In this document: positions 10,353 through 21,101 of the stretch, piece after piece
Layout of the letters: every line of letters begins with the position of its first letter
Numbering within the stretch: the stretch's first letter is position 1
From: Sarcomyxa edulis
Lineage: Eukaryota > Basidiomycota > Agaricomycetes > Agaricales > Mycenaceae
Reading direction: 5' to 3'
Length of the DNA stretch: 64,000 nucleotides
Assembly: GCA_009761415.1 (NCBI GenBank)
Contig: QUOL01000027.1
Span: 186,001 to 250,000 of the forward strand
Translations under genes and position numbers: made by a program
The notes under the pieces: generated by a model
What the model saw: only the letters and a program-made list of their open reading frames with translations
The model's database searches: none
Told to the model about the DNA's origin: nothing

Positions 10353-11510
10353 TCACGCCAGAATCTGATATTCTAGTGGTTTGAGTAATTCTGCGTATAG
10401 CGGAGCGATGATCTCGAGAGATCTCCAATACTTGAGAAATTCGTCTGAAGACCAACGTCCCATTAATTTGACAATGTGTGGAGGGACTCCGGAAATAAGT
10501 AGATGAGTGGTTCCACCTATACGGAAGGCGTGGCCTGTGGTCGGAATGATAAGGCCTCTGGAAAACCAAATTTCGTTGCAGCGAAGAAGGAATTTTCGTT
10601 TGGTGAGGGGAATCAACTTGTCGTTATAGTCTCGATAAGAGCAGAGTGGATCGTTGGAAGTGAGTTTATTGGAAGAGATGTGATGTTCGAGAGCTGCTAT
10701 TGGATCTTTATCCAACTGTCGGAGCATCATAACATCTTCGCCTTTTTCGCCTGCGATCTTCGTTCTAGGTAAATGTAGACGGCGTGAACCTGAATCGATA
10801 GGAGGAAGGAGGTGATGTATAGCTGGGGCATGTTTCGGATTGAATGTTCGCTGATTTTCCGGGAAAAGTTCGCCAAGGCGAATTTGACACCAAAATGCGC
10901 AACACGCTGCGAAGTATACTGCAATGTCAAGTGTGTTGTTGTGATCTAGATCGAGATATAACATGGTTATCATCTGAATGGTGACTGGCGGTCTCTCAGG
11001 TCGACGGGATGATTCTGGTGTCATCTTTTCTGCTCCAGCGAGCACGGCTTTCAATCTTTCTCCTCCATTCCAGAATTGATTGTTTTGAGTGTGCCAGGCC
11101 TTGACGGCTGAAATTTTGGAAGTAATGGTGGCTCCTGCAATCCTGCCAGCTGAATCTGCAACGAATGCGCATAGGATGTATTCGGAGGCGGGAAGACGAG
11201 AATGAAGGGGAATGTCGAGGGTGTCACAGAAGCGAAAGAAGTGGTCGACTGCATTAGAATATTTCCTGGACGTGGATGATGCCCATGAACGGCTGATGAC
11301 CTTGTCTATCTTTTCGTTTTGGAGTAGAGTGGAAAAAGAGGGAAGAGTTTGGGGACGAAAGCTGTGCGATCGATGGTATCTATAGGCTTTTGCACGATAG
11401 GAAAAATTTGAAGTAGTTAATGAAGTGGATGGTTTGTTTGGAATGAACTTAGCGAGGATCTCGAGGGTGATTCTGTCGGAATGAGAAGGTTTGTTATGAG
11501 TGTGTCGCAT
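10353..11510 (-). CDS. tyrosine recombinase (integrase) of the Ngaro-like element
   Basis: Single exon, 385 residues, starting at ATG 11510. It joins the element's cDNA circle into the genome. An N-terminal SAM-like DNA-binding region (about 70-160: SRSWASSTSRKYSNAVDHFF) precedes the catalytic domain. The active-site set is visible: Arg211 in QIRLGEL, His327 and Arg330 in GHAFRIGGTTH, Trp353 in the box-II GRWSS position and the nucleophile Tyr361 in FLKYWR. All residues are intact, so the enzyme may be active. It begins 99 bp after the RT ORF stop, which requires internal initiation, reinitiation or a separate transcript. Retroviral-type DDE integrase motifs are absent. Confidence 0.93.
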   Translation of the reverse strand: MRHTHNKPSHSDRITLEILAKFIPNKPSTSLTTSNFSYRAKAYRYHRSHSFRPQTLPSFSTLLQNEKIDKVISRSWASSTSRKYSNAVDHFFRFCDTLDIPLHSRLPASEYILCAFVADSAGRIAGATITSKISAVKAWHTQNNQFWNGGERLKAVLAGAEKMTPESSRRPERPPVTIQMITMLYLDLDHNNTLDIAVYFAACCAFWCQIRLGELFPENQRTFNPKHAPAIHHLLPPIDSGSRRLHLPRTKIAGEKGEDVMMLRQLDKDPIAALEHHISSNKLTSNDPLCSYRDYNDKLIPLTKRKFLLRCNEIWFSRGLIIPTTGHAFRIGGTTHLLISGVPPHIVKLMGRWSSDEFLKYWRSLEIIAPLYAELLKPLEYQILA

Positions 11511-11609
11511 GTTGGTGGGAGTTCGAGATGAGATGCGCTTAAGTGTAACGAACGGGTTGAAATTATTTAATTATTATTTATTGTAAGTGAAACGTAAGAA
11601 AAGTGGAAA

Positions 11610-13458
11610 CTAGGATTTCACTCGAGAGTCGTGATAACTAATGGATGGATGAACGAAGGGTTTTAAATGATAGGGAATTTTGGGAGGATAGGGAAATAGC
11701 AAGGAACGAGAAGAGAATTCGCCTCTCGAAGGCGCATCTGCGGGATTTAATTTGGTTGATACCCACTCGGTGGTTATCCAAAGTGAATGCTCTTGAAGGA
11801 GGGCGACAATATGACGAAGAATTGCATTCGAGGGAGCGTTGCGAGATCGACCAGCTCGCATAGAGCCTACGACTCCTTTGTTATCGGAATGAATGATGAC
11901 GTGAGAATTTTTGTATCCGGCTGCGACAAGTGTGCGAACGGCTAGCTCTACGGCTACCATTTCAGCCCATCCGATGTCTCTCTCGTCGGCTTTCCATCCA
12001 GGAATCAATTGCCAAGCTAACCACTTGCCATCGAGAGTCAGACCTAGACCCCATCCGGTTGACGCGTCGACAAAAAGTTGAATATGTAGTGGAGAAGGGG
12101 GTTTTATAATGTTCATGCCGCACCAAGGCTGTTGAAGACGCGCTATCCACCAGTTGATGTCGTCTGCTACTGTAGAATTTATTTTGCGCGTGGACCAGGA
12201 TCGAGAATTGTTTGGAAATGTAGAACGTAGTTTGAAGAGTGAAGGAAGATGTGCGCGACCGTCGGGTAGAATGAGTGTGATGTGGTTAAGAGTACCTATG
12301 AGAGATTCGAGTTGTTCACGTGTGGTAGGGTAGCCGATATCGCGGAAAGGAAGAAGTTTGTTGAGGTATTTCGTTCGTTTTTTGTCTGGAAGGGATACTG
12401 TTTTATTTTCGAGGGACCAATCAAAGCCGATGTATGTGAAATTGAAAGAGAAAGGGACAAATTTTTCCGGAGACCACGGCCAGCCTAGTTCCTTCGCGAT
12501 CGACCAGATCAGCTGTTCGTCGTAGCTATAGATCCAATCGCCGGAGGAATTTCGACCAGTCGGGTACCTGAAGAAAACGAAGTCGTCGACCCATTTGATA
12601 AGAGCTTGAATACCGTAAAAGAGAAAAATGATCGCAATGGCGTCTGCTAGACGTCCGAATATACCAGGAGCAGGAGCGAGACCAAAATTGAGGCAATGAT
12701 CGAGATGAACCAAGAAACCGATAAAAAGTGCTGTGAATGGACGATTACGTGGAGCGGTAGGGACAGTGCGGAAAGCAGCTTCAACATCGAAGACAGCGGC
12801 CTAGAAATGATGAGTAAATGAAGTTAAAGGTAAGTGTGAAAGGTCGTACTTGAGTGCCTTCTGGTGCATCGGCGACTAAAAGCCAGGCTTCGGAGAAGGA
12901 GCCCCAGGCACATTGAAAACGCTTTGAATCTATGTTCGAATTGATGGAAGAAACGTCTGGATTATTGCGTGGATAGGAATGATCGATAGTGGCCCTTAAT
13001 TTGCCTCCAGGAACGCGTTCGACGACGTTCATTGGAGCAGTGCGATAATGACCGATAAGCTTATTGAGAACTTCAGGAGGGTAACCTGGGGAAATGCGGT
13101 TTAATTGAATTTCGTCTGCGTACTTGTCTACGATGTATTTGTGATGCTCGGGTGATTTGTAATGATTAGGTGGGGAAAATGTGGAAGACAGGGAAAACTC
13201 TTCGAGGCCGATCTCGAAGCCGTTCGCGATGCCTAATGGAATGTCTGCGTATTCTTCTAAAACTCCGGCCTCATCTAACATCTGTGCCCATCGTTCATGT
13301 TTGTACGGAGTGACGATGGGAAAGAAGAAATCTCTAAGGGCACGATTGAGCAGAATGCCCTCCATTGCCACAGAGCGAGCAAGCGTGAAGGAAGGGGCAG
13401 GTCGCGCCTCTTGGGCATGCCATCGGCCCGTTGTAGTTAACGCAGAGGGAGGCTCCAT
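11610..13458 (-). CDS. reverse transcriptase / RNase H of the Ngaro-like element
   Basis: Two exons, 13458..12850 and 12800..11610, separated by a 49-nt GT-AG intron at phase 0, give 599 residues. RT motifs follow in order: RATIDHSYPRNN, VFDVEAAFRTVP (motif A, Asp-x-x-x-Ala-Phe), LNFGLAPAPGIF (motif B) and IKWVDDFVFF (motif C, V-D-D). The RNase H domain has FVDASTGWG, the acidic WAEMVAVEL, HSDNKG and a terminal NPADAPSR, the pattern seen in DIRS/Ngaro enzymes. Without splicing the frame stops soon after PEGTQ, before motif A, so full-length RT needs intron removal. Its ATG lies 125 nt inside the end of gag in another frame. No aspartic protease is seen, in line with this class. Confidence 0.9.
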
Positions 13459-15726
13459 TTGGATCTTTCCAGGCGCCGTTGGGGTCTTTATGGAGATAGG
13501 TGGGGGTGCCGTTACAGAAGGAGAACTTATGGGTAGTGGATTTACAATACATGCACTTGTTGGGTATGCGCGGGGCGGCGTTTGGAGGTGGAACTTGGTT
13601 TGGATTGGGATTGTTGGTCCGGGGGAACCAGCCGTTATCGGAGCGTTGCTGGAATGGAAGGTTGTTGGGAACGTATGGGGTACGAAGGGGTCGCTTTGGA
13701 TATGTGGAGGTGGAAGCCTGAAAGGAAGGGGTCGGGTTGTATAGAAAAGATTGTGAGGTAGAATCGATGCCCAATTTTTGATTAATGAGGTTTAGATTGT
13801 GTCGATCCTGGGTGGAAATAATGGAGTTGTATGTTTTTTGTTGCCAGACGGCTGGATTAAAACCGGTAGTATCATGGACATATGTACGACGAATTGTGAT
13901 GTCGTATTCTCGATAAGATGCGAAGGAAAGCTCGAAATCGGGACGTACTCGAATATTGTTGAAATGAGTTTCCCAAGAGTCTGCGATGAGGTTCGCATTG
14001 GTGCCGCCAGGAACTGAATCGCCTGCTGCCCATAGGTGACTGCGAATAGCGGTGACGAAACGACGCGCTGCATCCGACCATGATATCGCTTCGATGTATC
14101 TCTCTTTCGAAGAATCCATAGACTGAGCTTTGGAAGTAAGTCTTCCTCCGACAATTGTGAACGCGGAATCTGGATTTTTTGTGAGAGCGGTCATTGCATC
14201 TCGACACGCGGAATTGGTGAGAAGATGGATAGGAATGTGTTCTGTCCAGCCTTTACGAAAGGCGTTGACAACGACGGCTGGGATGACTAGTTGATTCGGA
14301 TCGAGGAGAGGGGCGGTTGTTGATGGAGGAGCATGACGTGCGAGTGGAGGGGCAATGGATGAAGTTTTGACTGTGTCTAAGAATTGATCGACGTATGCGG
14401 ATGATGATGCGCTCTTGGAAGAAATGATTGTGGAAGAAGGAATTTTGGATGTGGAAGATTTGTGCTTGCTCGCGCGAACGGCGGCTCGAATTGCATCGTT
14501 ACGATCTTTGAATTGAATATGAGATATGGATTGAAATGAAGAGTGAAAGGGACGAGTTTGAAGAAGGGAAATTGTGAAATGTATATGTTGAAAGAATGAT
14601 ATAAAGAACGATATGAATGTAGGAGTGTATTATGGACGTGAAAGGAATATTAGAGACGAAAGAACTCACCTCTTTCTCGCATTTGTTCTTCGTTATGAGC
14701 TCGTAAGATCTTGAGCATATGAGATTTCTTCATGGAAACAATTTCGTCGTCGTCATCGCTTTCGTCGTCGTCTTCGATTCCAAAATTCCTACCGGCGTCT
14801 GAATCCTCATCCTCTATTTCTTCGATGGTGGGGGAATGGTGACGATGATGATCTGAGAAACGCTGAGAGGAATTGAGAGGAGGGGGTTGCTGATGACGAG
14901 GAGAGGGTCGGATGGGAGTGGTAAAGTCTATGTGGCGAGAGGGATGCGCGTTCGGCCTTGATTGGTCGTAGTTTTCGATGTGTCCAAAGGGGAGATTCGC
15001 AATAGCTTGTGTCATATTTAGGGAATCGGAGGATTGGGGGTTCGCTTGCTGATTGGAAAAGGAGACTCTTCTGGGTTGTCGTAGAAGTTCGGGAGCTCTG
15101 TGATAATTAAAAGGAACGGTAGATGTCGATTGGGGGATGTATGTATTATTCTGGGAAGAAGTAACGGCTGAAGGAGGAGGAGGAAATCGGTGTTGAGGTA
15201 GAGCTTGAAGAGGTATTCCCGGGATAGTATTGATAAGTTGATTTGCTACGTCGGCTTCTTCGAGATCAATGTTGGAAATGGGGTTGTCGATTTGTCGTCC
15301 TTTGCCTTTGTCAGTTCTCCTTTTCTTGGCAGCTGAAGGTGGTTCAGCGGGAGTACTGGCGGCGGCGTTGGGACGTTTACGAGGTTTCGCTGTGGCGGGA
15401 ATGGGAGCGGGCAAAGGGTTGGTGGAAGTAGAGGGCTTGTTGATCGTTGTGGCTGTGGGTGTGACTGGGGGCTGTGCTTGTGTGACGCGATTTATGATGT
15501 CATTGACATCCATTTGTGGCAAAGTCGGGGCGGGATCGGGCGCTTGTTTGTTCGTGGTGTCAAGTGGGCGATTTTGGAGATTGGAATGGTCTTGGGTGTC
15601 GCTGGAGTTGTTGTTGGGAAGGATGGGATTCTGGGCTAAGGCGGCTGCGCGAGTACGAGGTTTGGAGGGATTGACTGAAGGAGCGGTGGAAGCGGCGCGG
15701 GCGGGTACGATTTGGGGCTGAGACAT
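13334..15726 (-). CDS. Gag-like protein of the Ngaro-like element, with CCHC-CCCH-CCHC zinc array
   Basis: Exons 15726..14670 and 14505..13334, with a 164-nt GT-AG intron, encode 742 residues starting MSQPQIVPARA. The first 350 residues are Pro/Ser/Asn-rich and disordered, with a basic patch (KKRRTDKGKGR) and acidic runs. A helical-looking central region follows (AAVRASKHK onward). The C-terminus holds CMYCKSTTHKFSFC (CX2CX4HX4C knuckle), then CVNYNGPMACPRGATCPFLH (CX8CX5CX3H) and CSLCGNGGHSAQSC (a second knuckle). RNA packaging of the element is the expected role. The intron is supported by the donor GTGAGT after MRERG, the acceptor TTCAAAG and a continuous frame afterwards. The 3' end overlaps the RT start. 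Confidence 0.85.
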
Positions 15727-15810
15727 TTGAATTTCGTGATTTGATAATTAAAGGATGCGTAATTCGGTATTATGATGATCGATATGAGGTGGGGATTGTG
15801 GTGAATGCGT

Positions 15811-16000
15811 GGGCAAAAAATCCAAAGCGGAGAGAAGTACGAGAGAGAGAGGAACGAAGGATTGGAGTAATGAACGTAGAGGTACAGGTTCAAGAGACGC
15901 GAGTGAAACAGCAAGCGGGAACGTCTGTAAACGAGCGCCTGTCACGGTCACGAAAAAGCGGCCCACAATTCATCCCGTTCCTCCTTTCTCATGCCTTCCG
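15811..16000 (-). repeat. split direct repeat, outer copy (190 bp)
   Basis: Identical by eye to 9897..10086. It forms the 5' terminus of the element in its coding direction and probably carries its promoter (inference). Confidence 0.92.
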
Positions 16001-17222
16001 TGGGCAAGTCAGACTTGGCCATTCACTTAATTATGGCCGTTGGCCAGCTTGATTTACGATTTCTTCCCATATCTGGTCATTTTTACGATCATATTCCCGA
16101 TCATGATCGAAGCTAAGGACGGTCATTTTTGATCGAGCGAGAATCTGTATCAGCGATACGAATCGTAAGGACTGGACATCTTCGAAGGATTTGGAGAGCT
16201 GCAAAGTAGGCCTATGTGAGTTGGTATCGGTAGGAAAGGACGAAAACAGAGATCAAAGAACATATATAGTAGAAATCTAACTCTCACATCTTGGCGGGCA
16301 AGCACCTAGCGGTTTGGAAGCTTACGGCTTTATCCAAATTGCTTGAAGTCTTGCTTAGAGCTGAGATGCAGACTGGTCCATGACTGAAGGGTGTCGTCGG
16401 CCATAAAAGACGTACCGGAGATCTATATGGTCGTATATCAAGCTTGAAGTCTATACATACAGCCTATATCTGCCTGCGTCGTTCCTGCGCGCAGTGCCTT
16501 GGGATGCACACCACTTGGACGTACAATTTGACACTCCGGGTAGCTTGATTTACGGTCCCACATTCAAAATGGACCGAATCAAAGATCGCGTAGAATGATT
16601 AGGGCCATAATGGTTCATAGTCTGGATGAAAGAGAAAGGAGACGCGCTTCATGGCCAACGATGCAGGCCGCAGGATAGGCTGAGAACAGAAGTGTAGAGT
16701 CGACGCGACGTAGAGTGCCAAGTAAGATATTGCGGAGGAATGACCATGTGTGAAGCGATGCGTTTACGGCCCATTTGTCAGGCAAGTCTCGTCCTAAAGC
16801 CTTTGCCTGAGGCCGAAGAACTGTACTTGTAGTGTAAACACGCCAAGGTTCCTGGACTCGCGAATCAATACGTTCTGTATCATCACCCTCTGGGAAAACA
16901 CTGATATCAGTTTATTGTTTTCGAAGCGACGCGGAACAAGCTCGCCGGGTCGAGTTATACTTCTGGCTACTCAGAACAGATCTCTCGATGCCCCGCGTAT
17001 ACATAGCAGTGGCTCTTAAGTCCAGCAACTCCACCATCTATAGCCACACGCGCCTAGAGCATCGCTGAGGCGATTGCTGTGAAGCGCAATCCAGCGATGC
17101 GCTGATACTGGCAAGCTCCGATGTAATCCATGCAAGCCTAGGTCTATTAGGAGATGTAAGTGCACGGATCCCGTCTTCCTCAAATGACCAACTCACTAAT
17201 TATAGCATGATCTCTAACACTC
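16001..17222. other. intergenic, no gene recognised
   Basis: There are no long frames on either strand. The word AGCTTGATTTACG occurs twice, near 16047 and 16543, and the first copy follows a small imperfect palindrome around GGCCATTCACTTAATTATGGCC. These may be scars of an old element; no terminal repeats could be delimited. Confidence 0.4.
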
Positions 17223-18174
17223 TCATTTCTTCGTTTTCTTGAGCAACCCACATGCTTCCAGGATATTCAACCTCGTCTCTTCGATACCAAACATGGGTTG
17301 CATATACGCAGAAGTGATGATGGGGGGTAGACACGTCGGAGCTGCTTTCCAGATTTGTTTACGCATTTCGGGTATTATGGTGGCGACCTGTGACGGCGGA
17401 ACCGCGTCTGCTTTCGTGATGATAGATTGCAACGTAAATCGAGTCCCAGCAGATGCGAGGCATTGTGCGTGCAGAGACTCCAGCATTGCTACATCGGTGG
17501 TATTGAGGCCATGTTTCGCATTGAAGAGAATGTATACGCGTCGAAGTCTGCGGATGATTTATAGATACTGCTGAAACTAGGTTTAAGGGGTACTCACTCT
17601 TTGCGCTCTGCTAAATAGGTTGAGAAGAGTTCACCCCATTCTTGACGGCCTCGTCTACCATATCCAGGGGCATCCACCAGAATGAGTTTGCCTGGTTCAG
17701 CACCTACACGAAAAAAGTTGAGAGCCCTCGTGCGGCCCTGAAATCGACGCAATTTAAGGAGGTGGGTCATCAGAAATGACTGTCTGAACACTCACAGCCT
17801 TTTTACTGGTGTGTAGAAGATCTTTCCGCCCCACGACAGCGTTAAACAACGTTGACTTGCCAGAATTGGCACGGCCTGGAAGATCAAAGAATTAGGACAC
17901 TTAGCACGCAGACCGAGGGTTCGCTCACCAGTTACGATGACCTACAAGTGTTGTGAGCAATTTCAACAGGATATATATCGAAATGAAGACATACTTCGGG
18001 CAGACCTTGTGAAGGTGGAATGGATGTGAGAGAACCAGCAGCGGCCACAAACTCTGCTGCTCCCGCGTCCGCAAATATGTTCAGATACTCATTGACTGGG
18101 GTCTTGAGGGCGTTGGTTTCAGAAGATTGTTTTGCGACTGAGGATATGGACCGCCGCAAAATAAGACTCGACAT
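17223..18174 (-). CDS. EngB/YihA-type GTPase, probably mitochondrial
   Basis: Five exons, 18174..17995, 17941..17929, 17875..17796, 17737..17598 and 17547..17223, encode 245 residues. The N-terminus MSSLILRRSISSVAKQSS looks like a mitochondrial presequence. GTPase motifs follow: G1 GRANSGKST, a switch-I region ending GRTRALNFFRVG, G3 DAPGYG, and ITKAD as G4 (TKxD). This is the TrmE-Era-EngA-EngB superfamily; bacterial EngB acts in large ribosomal subunit assembly, so a mitoribosome role is likely. Exon 2 is a 13-nt micro-exon (GTCATCGTAACTG) that completes the VIVTG lead into the P-loop; skipping it would shift the frame. The gene starts 101 bp from the divergent F-box-like gene. Confidence 0.9.
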
Positions 18175-18275
18175 GAAATCGAGAAGAAACGATCATCAAG
18201 TCCAAATTCGGGCGCCGCGCCTCGTTTTTGCATCCTGCCTCCTACGTCTTCATCGATTCTTGGAATTGGCCCTCC

Positions 18276-19333
18276 ATGGATCTAGTGGAGGTCATTTCTC
18301 TATTCCCCTCTATATTGCTTCTATTCATTGATATGTCTACTAGGTCGCTATTGACAGACTCGGAGTCACCGAGTTACCATCTCAAATTCCCAGACTCTCA
18401 CTTGATCTCGAACGAGAAATATTCGAGATGACCGCTATATTGTATCCTAGCAGTGCGACACGCTTGGTCCTAGTGGCCCGACGTGTACAGGAATGGTGCG
18501 GAGAGGACTTTATACGCCTGACTTCCCAGACTGCTAAATGCGCCCCATGAGATGTTTAGGATAGAGAAGTTCATCTATGAAGTCGTTCTACTGCCATTAT
18601 TGGGCATGTTGAAGTGCGCGAACTTCTTGCGCACTCTTGATTCGGAGCGGGCTAATCTCCTTACCTCGAATGTCAAATCCCTCTGCTTGCCTGTCAACGT
18701 TAAATGGACCTCAGCAAAGAAGATAATTGACGCGTGCCAGGGAATCGTCGACCTTGCATGCTGGATTACAGACGAGAAACTTCCAGACGGCGTATCGGAT
18801 GCGTTCTCGATCGTAAGCTCTCTTCGTCCGCGACGATTTTCTGTAAATTTCTTGGGGTTCCCCTTGTACTCGCTCGACTTTACCCATCCATTCTACTCGA
18901 ACATTACTCATCTCGACATCTCTGACTCTTGTAGGCGATGGTCAGTCTGGCCAGAATTCGGGATTTTGTCTCGTTTGACGCATCTGGCTCTCTACCTAGA
19001 CAATCATCAAGACTGGGACGCAGGCATCTTGCCTCGCCTACGCTCCGTCCTCACTGCTTGCATGTCTCTCATTGTCTTCATCGTCTTCATCTCGGATTAC
19101 GGCAAAACTCCTCGTATGCTCAGTTTTGATGGCATCGATGATCCTCGCCTCGTCGTACTCTCGAATTCTGATACAATAGGAAATTGGGAAGCGTCCGTGC
19201 GCGGTAATGCCTGTAAGTGGTCAATCGCCGAAGGCATCGTTGCTGAAAGGTGAACTCTTCACCTGATTCTAGTAGTGCTATACATCTTACACGATAGTCT
19301 AGGGTTCAAAGAAAATCGATGGAAACCTTCTAG
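18276..19333 (+). CDS. F-box-like protein, tandem copy 1
   Basis: Exons 18276..18290, 18344..18495, 18560..19249 and 19303..19333 encode 295 residues. The 15-nt first exon gives MDLVE. Exon 2 carries the helix [20 protein letters not shown] followed by [11 protein letters not shown], the F-box-like opening common in agaric leucine-rich proteins. Exon 3 reads [11 protein letters not shown] and continues with weak leucine-rich strands ([21 protein letters not shown]). F-box proteins usually recruit substrates to SCF ubiquitin ligases; the match here is to the motif shape only. All four exon lengths equal those of the downstream copy. The short last exon ends VQRKSMETF. Confidence 0.75.
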
Positions 19334-19647
19334 TCTGGCACGCTATACGAATCATCAAGATACTACAACGGCACCTAGCTAGCTTGATCTCAGAAAAGAC
19401 CAACTTGATACTTTAGGCGTACGATACATTGTGGCACGGTGTATCGAGCTACGCATATCTATCGATAGATCATTGACCTGTTCTGAATCAATGGTTTGAG
19501 GCGTGAAGCTCCAGTACTTATTTCGGAACTAAACGATCAGAGTTCGGGCGGCGCGTCGGCATCGCGGGAGCGGCCACAGTATTCTTGAGCCTTCTTGAGC
19601 CTGTTCTGCAAAAAATCGTCTTCATAAACTCTTCGAGCTGAATTCCC
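19334..19647. other. spacer between tandem F-box-like genes
   Basis: This 314-bp spacer includes the likely promoter of copy 2. Just before the second start codon, CTTCGAGCTGAATTCCCATGG partly resembles the region before copy 1 (CTTGGAATTGGCCCTCCATGG), so the duplication unit includes some promoter. Confidence 0.45.
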
Positions 19648-20695
19648 ATGGATTCAACAGAGGTCATCCCTTTATATATTCCTCTCTACATTTCATTGAT
19701 GCTCTCCACTAGGTCGCAGTTGACGAGCTCAGACCGACCGAGTCATCGTCGCCATCTCCCAGACTCCCACTTGATCTCGAACGAGAAATATTCGAGATGA
19801 CTGCTATATTGCATCCTAGTAGTGCAACAAGCTTGGTCTTAGTGGCTCGACGTGTACAGGCATGGTGAGAAGACTCCATACGCCTGACTCCTAAACCTCT
19901 AAATGCCCCCTTTATATGTCTAGGATAGAGAAGTTTATCTATGAAGTCGTCCTACTACTCTGGGATGGCCGGTCAAAGTGCACGAACTTCTTGCGCACTA
20001 TTCATTCGGAACGTGCCGAATTTCTTACCTCGAAAGTCAAATCACTTTGCTTGCCTGCCAACGTTAGATGGACTACAGCAAAGAGAATAATTCACGCGTG
20101 CCAGGGAATCATCAACCTTACATGCTGGATTACAGATACAGATTTTCGAGACAACGTACCAAATCCTTTGTCTCTCGTCAGCTCTCTTCGCCCGCGACGA
20201 TTTTCTGTAAATTTCTTAGGGTTTCCATCATACTGGCCCGACTTTACCCAAACATTCTACTCAAACATCACGCATCTCGAGATTGGTGACTCTTGCTACC
20301 CGTGGTCCACTTGGCCAGAGTTCGGGGCCCTGCCCTCTCTGACGCATCTGGGTCTCTACCAGAACAATTATGGCGACTGGGACGCAGGCGTTCGAGTCTT
20401 GCCTCATTTACGCCACGTCCTCACTTCTTGCAAGTCTCTCATTGTCTCCATTGTCTTCATCTCGAGTCATGGCTACACGTCTCGTAGTTTGAATGAAATA
20501 GATGATCCTCGCCTCGTCAACCTCTCGAATCCAAATTTTATAGGAAACTGGGAAGCTTCTGTGCGCGGTCATGCCTGCCGGTGGTCGCTCGCCGAAGACA
20601 TCATTGCTGAAAGGTAAGTTCTACACCTGACTCTAGTTGTGTTATATCTTACACAATATTTTAGGGTCCATATAAAATCGACGGAAAAGTGCTAG
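19648..20695 (+). CDS. F-box-like protein, tandem copy 2
   Basis: Exons 19648..19662, 19713..19864, 19924..20613 and 20665..20695 encode 295 residues. Copy 2 has the same exon lengths (15, 152, 690, 31) and splice phases as copy 1, about 1.37 kb away in direct orientation. The F-box-like helix reads [20 protein letters not shown] and the block [15 protein letters not shown] is kept. Variable stretches lie in the middle of exon 3, where substrate-binding repeats would be. The C-terminus is VHIKSTEKC. Equal lengths despite many substitutions point to selection for a working protein in both copies. Confidence 0.75.
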
Positions 20696-21101
20696 CCTTC
20701 CACGTTCCGCTTCTTATGACCTAACGTATGTCTGGAGGTATCTGTCGATGGTGGCGTCTCCATGCGATGAAAGGCTGTTCTGCACGACCCATTGTAGTCC
20801 TCAAAACGGTCACCAACATCTCACTTCATATCAGAAAAGACCGGTTCAATATATATTATATTCCCTATGTGACATGTAAGCGTAAAATACAATGCGTATG
20901 TATGTAAGTATGTAAGTATATGGTGGAGAGATCGTCTTTTGGGGTAAAGTTCGAATGTACATGCATCTCCTAGTTTCGAAAAAAGCTAGACTACTTCAAG
21001 TATACAACTGTGAAGGAGGTTTGGTCAACATCTCGGATCGTATAGCCGTGAACGGAGGAGGCAACTCACATGGTTCGTTATCGGCCGGCTCCAGATGAGG
21101 G
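20696..21101. other. convergent intergenic with a short microsatellite
   Basis: It holds a TATGTAAG-type repeat at about 20896-20920 (GTATGTATGTAAGTATGTAAG). Open frames on the minus strand here are read-through beyond the TEA-domain gene. Confidence 0.45.

Larger units (their letters stand above)
9609..16000 (-). mobile_element. Ngaro-like tyrosine-recombinase retrotransposon, apparently complete (6.4 kb)
   Basis: Read on the minus strand the order is: repeat (16000..15811), gag, RT/RNase H, tyrosine recombinase, inner repeats (10249..10087 and 10086..9897), 125 bp, terminal repeat (9771..9609). The 163-bp and 190-bp repeats each occur twice with no difference that I can find. They are placed as split direct repeats (A1-internal-B1-A2-B2), the hallmark of Ngaro elements, as opposed to inverted repeats of DIRS1. 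The three ORFs are uninterrupted apart from spliceable introns. Both flanks carry a T next to the ends and no target-site duplication is evident, as expected for recombinase-mediated insertion through a circle. It sits 250 bp downstream of the 7196 gene. Confidence 0.92.

Noticed and set aside
15269..15721. 150-codon plus-strand frame over gag
   Set aside because: Mirror frame of the Pro/Ser/Ala-rich Gag N-terminus; Gag has the spliced frame and zinc motifs.
10250..15810. DIRS1-type or Crypton-type classification of the element
   Set aside because: DIRS1 has inverted terminal repeats and Cryptons lack RT; here direct split repeats plus RT are present.
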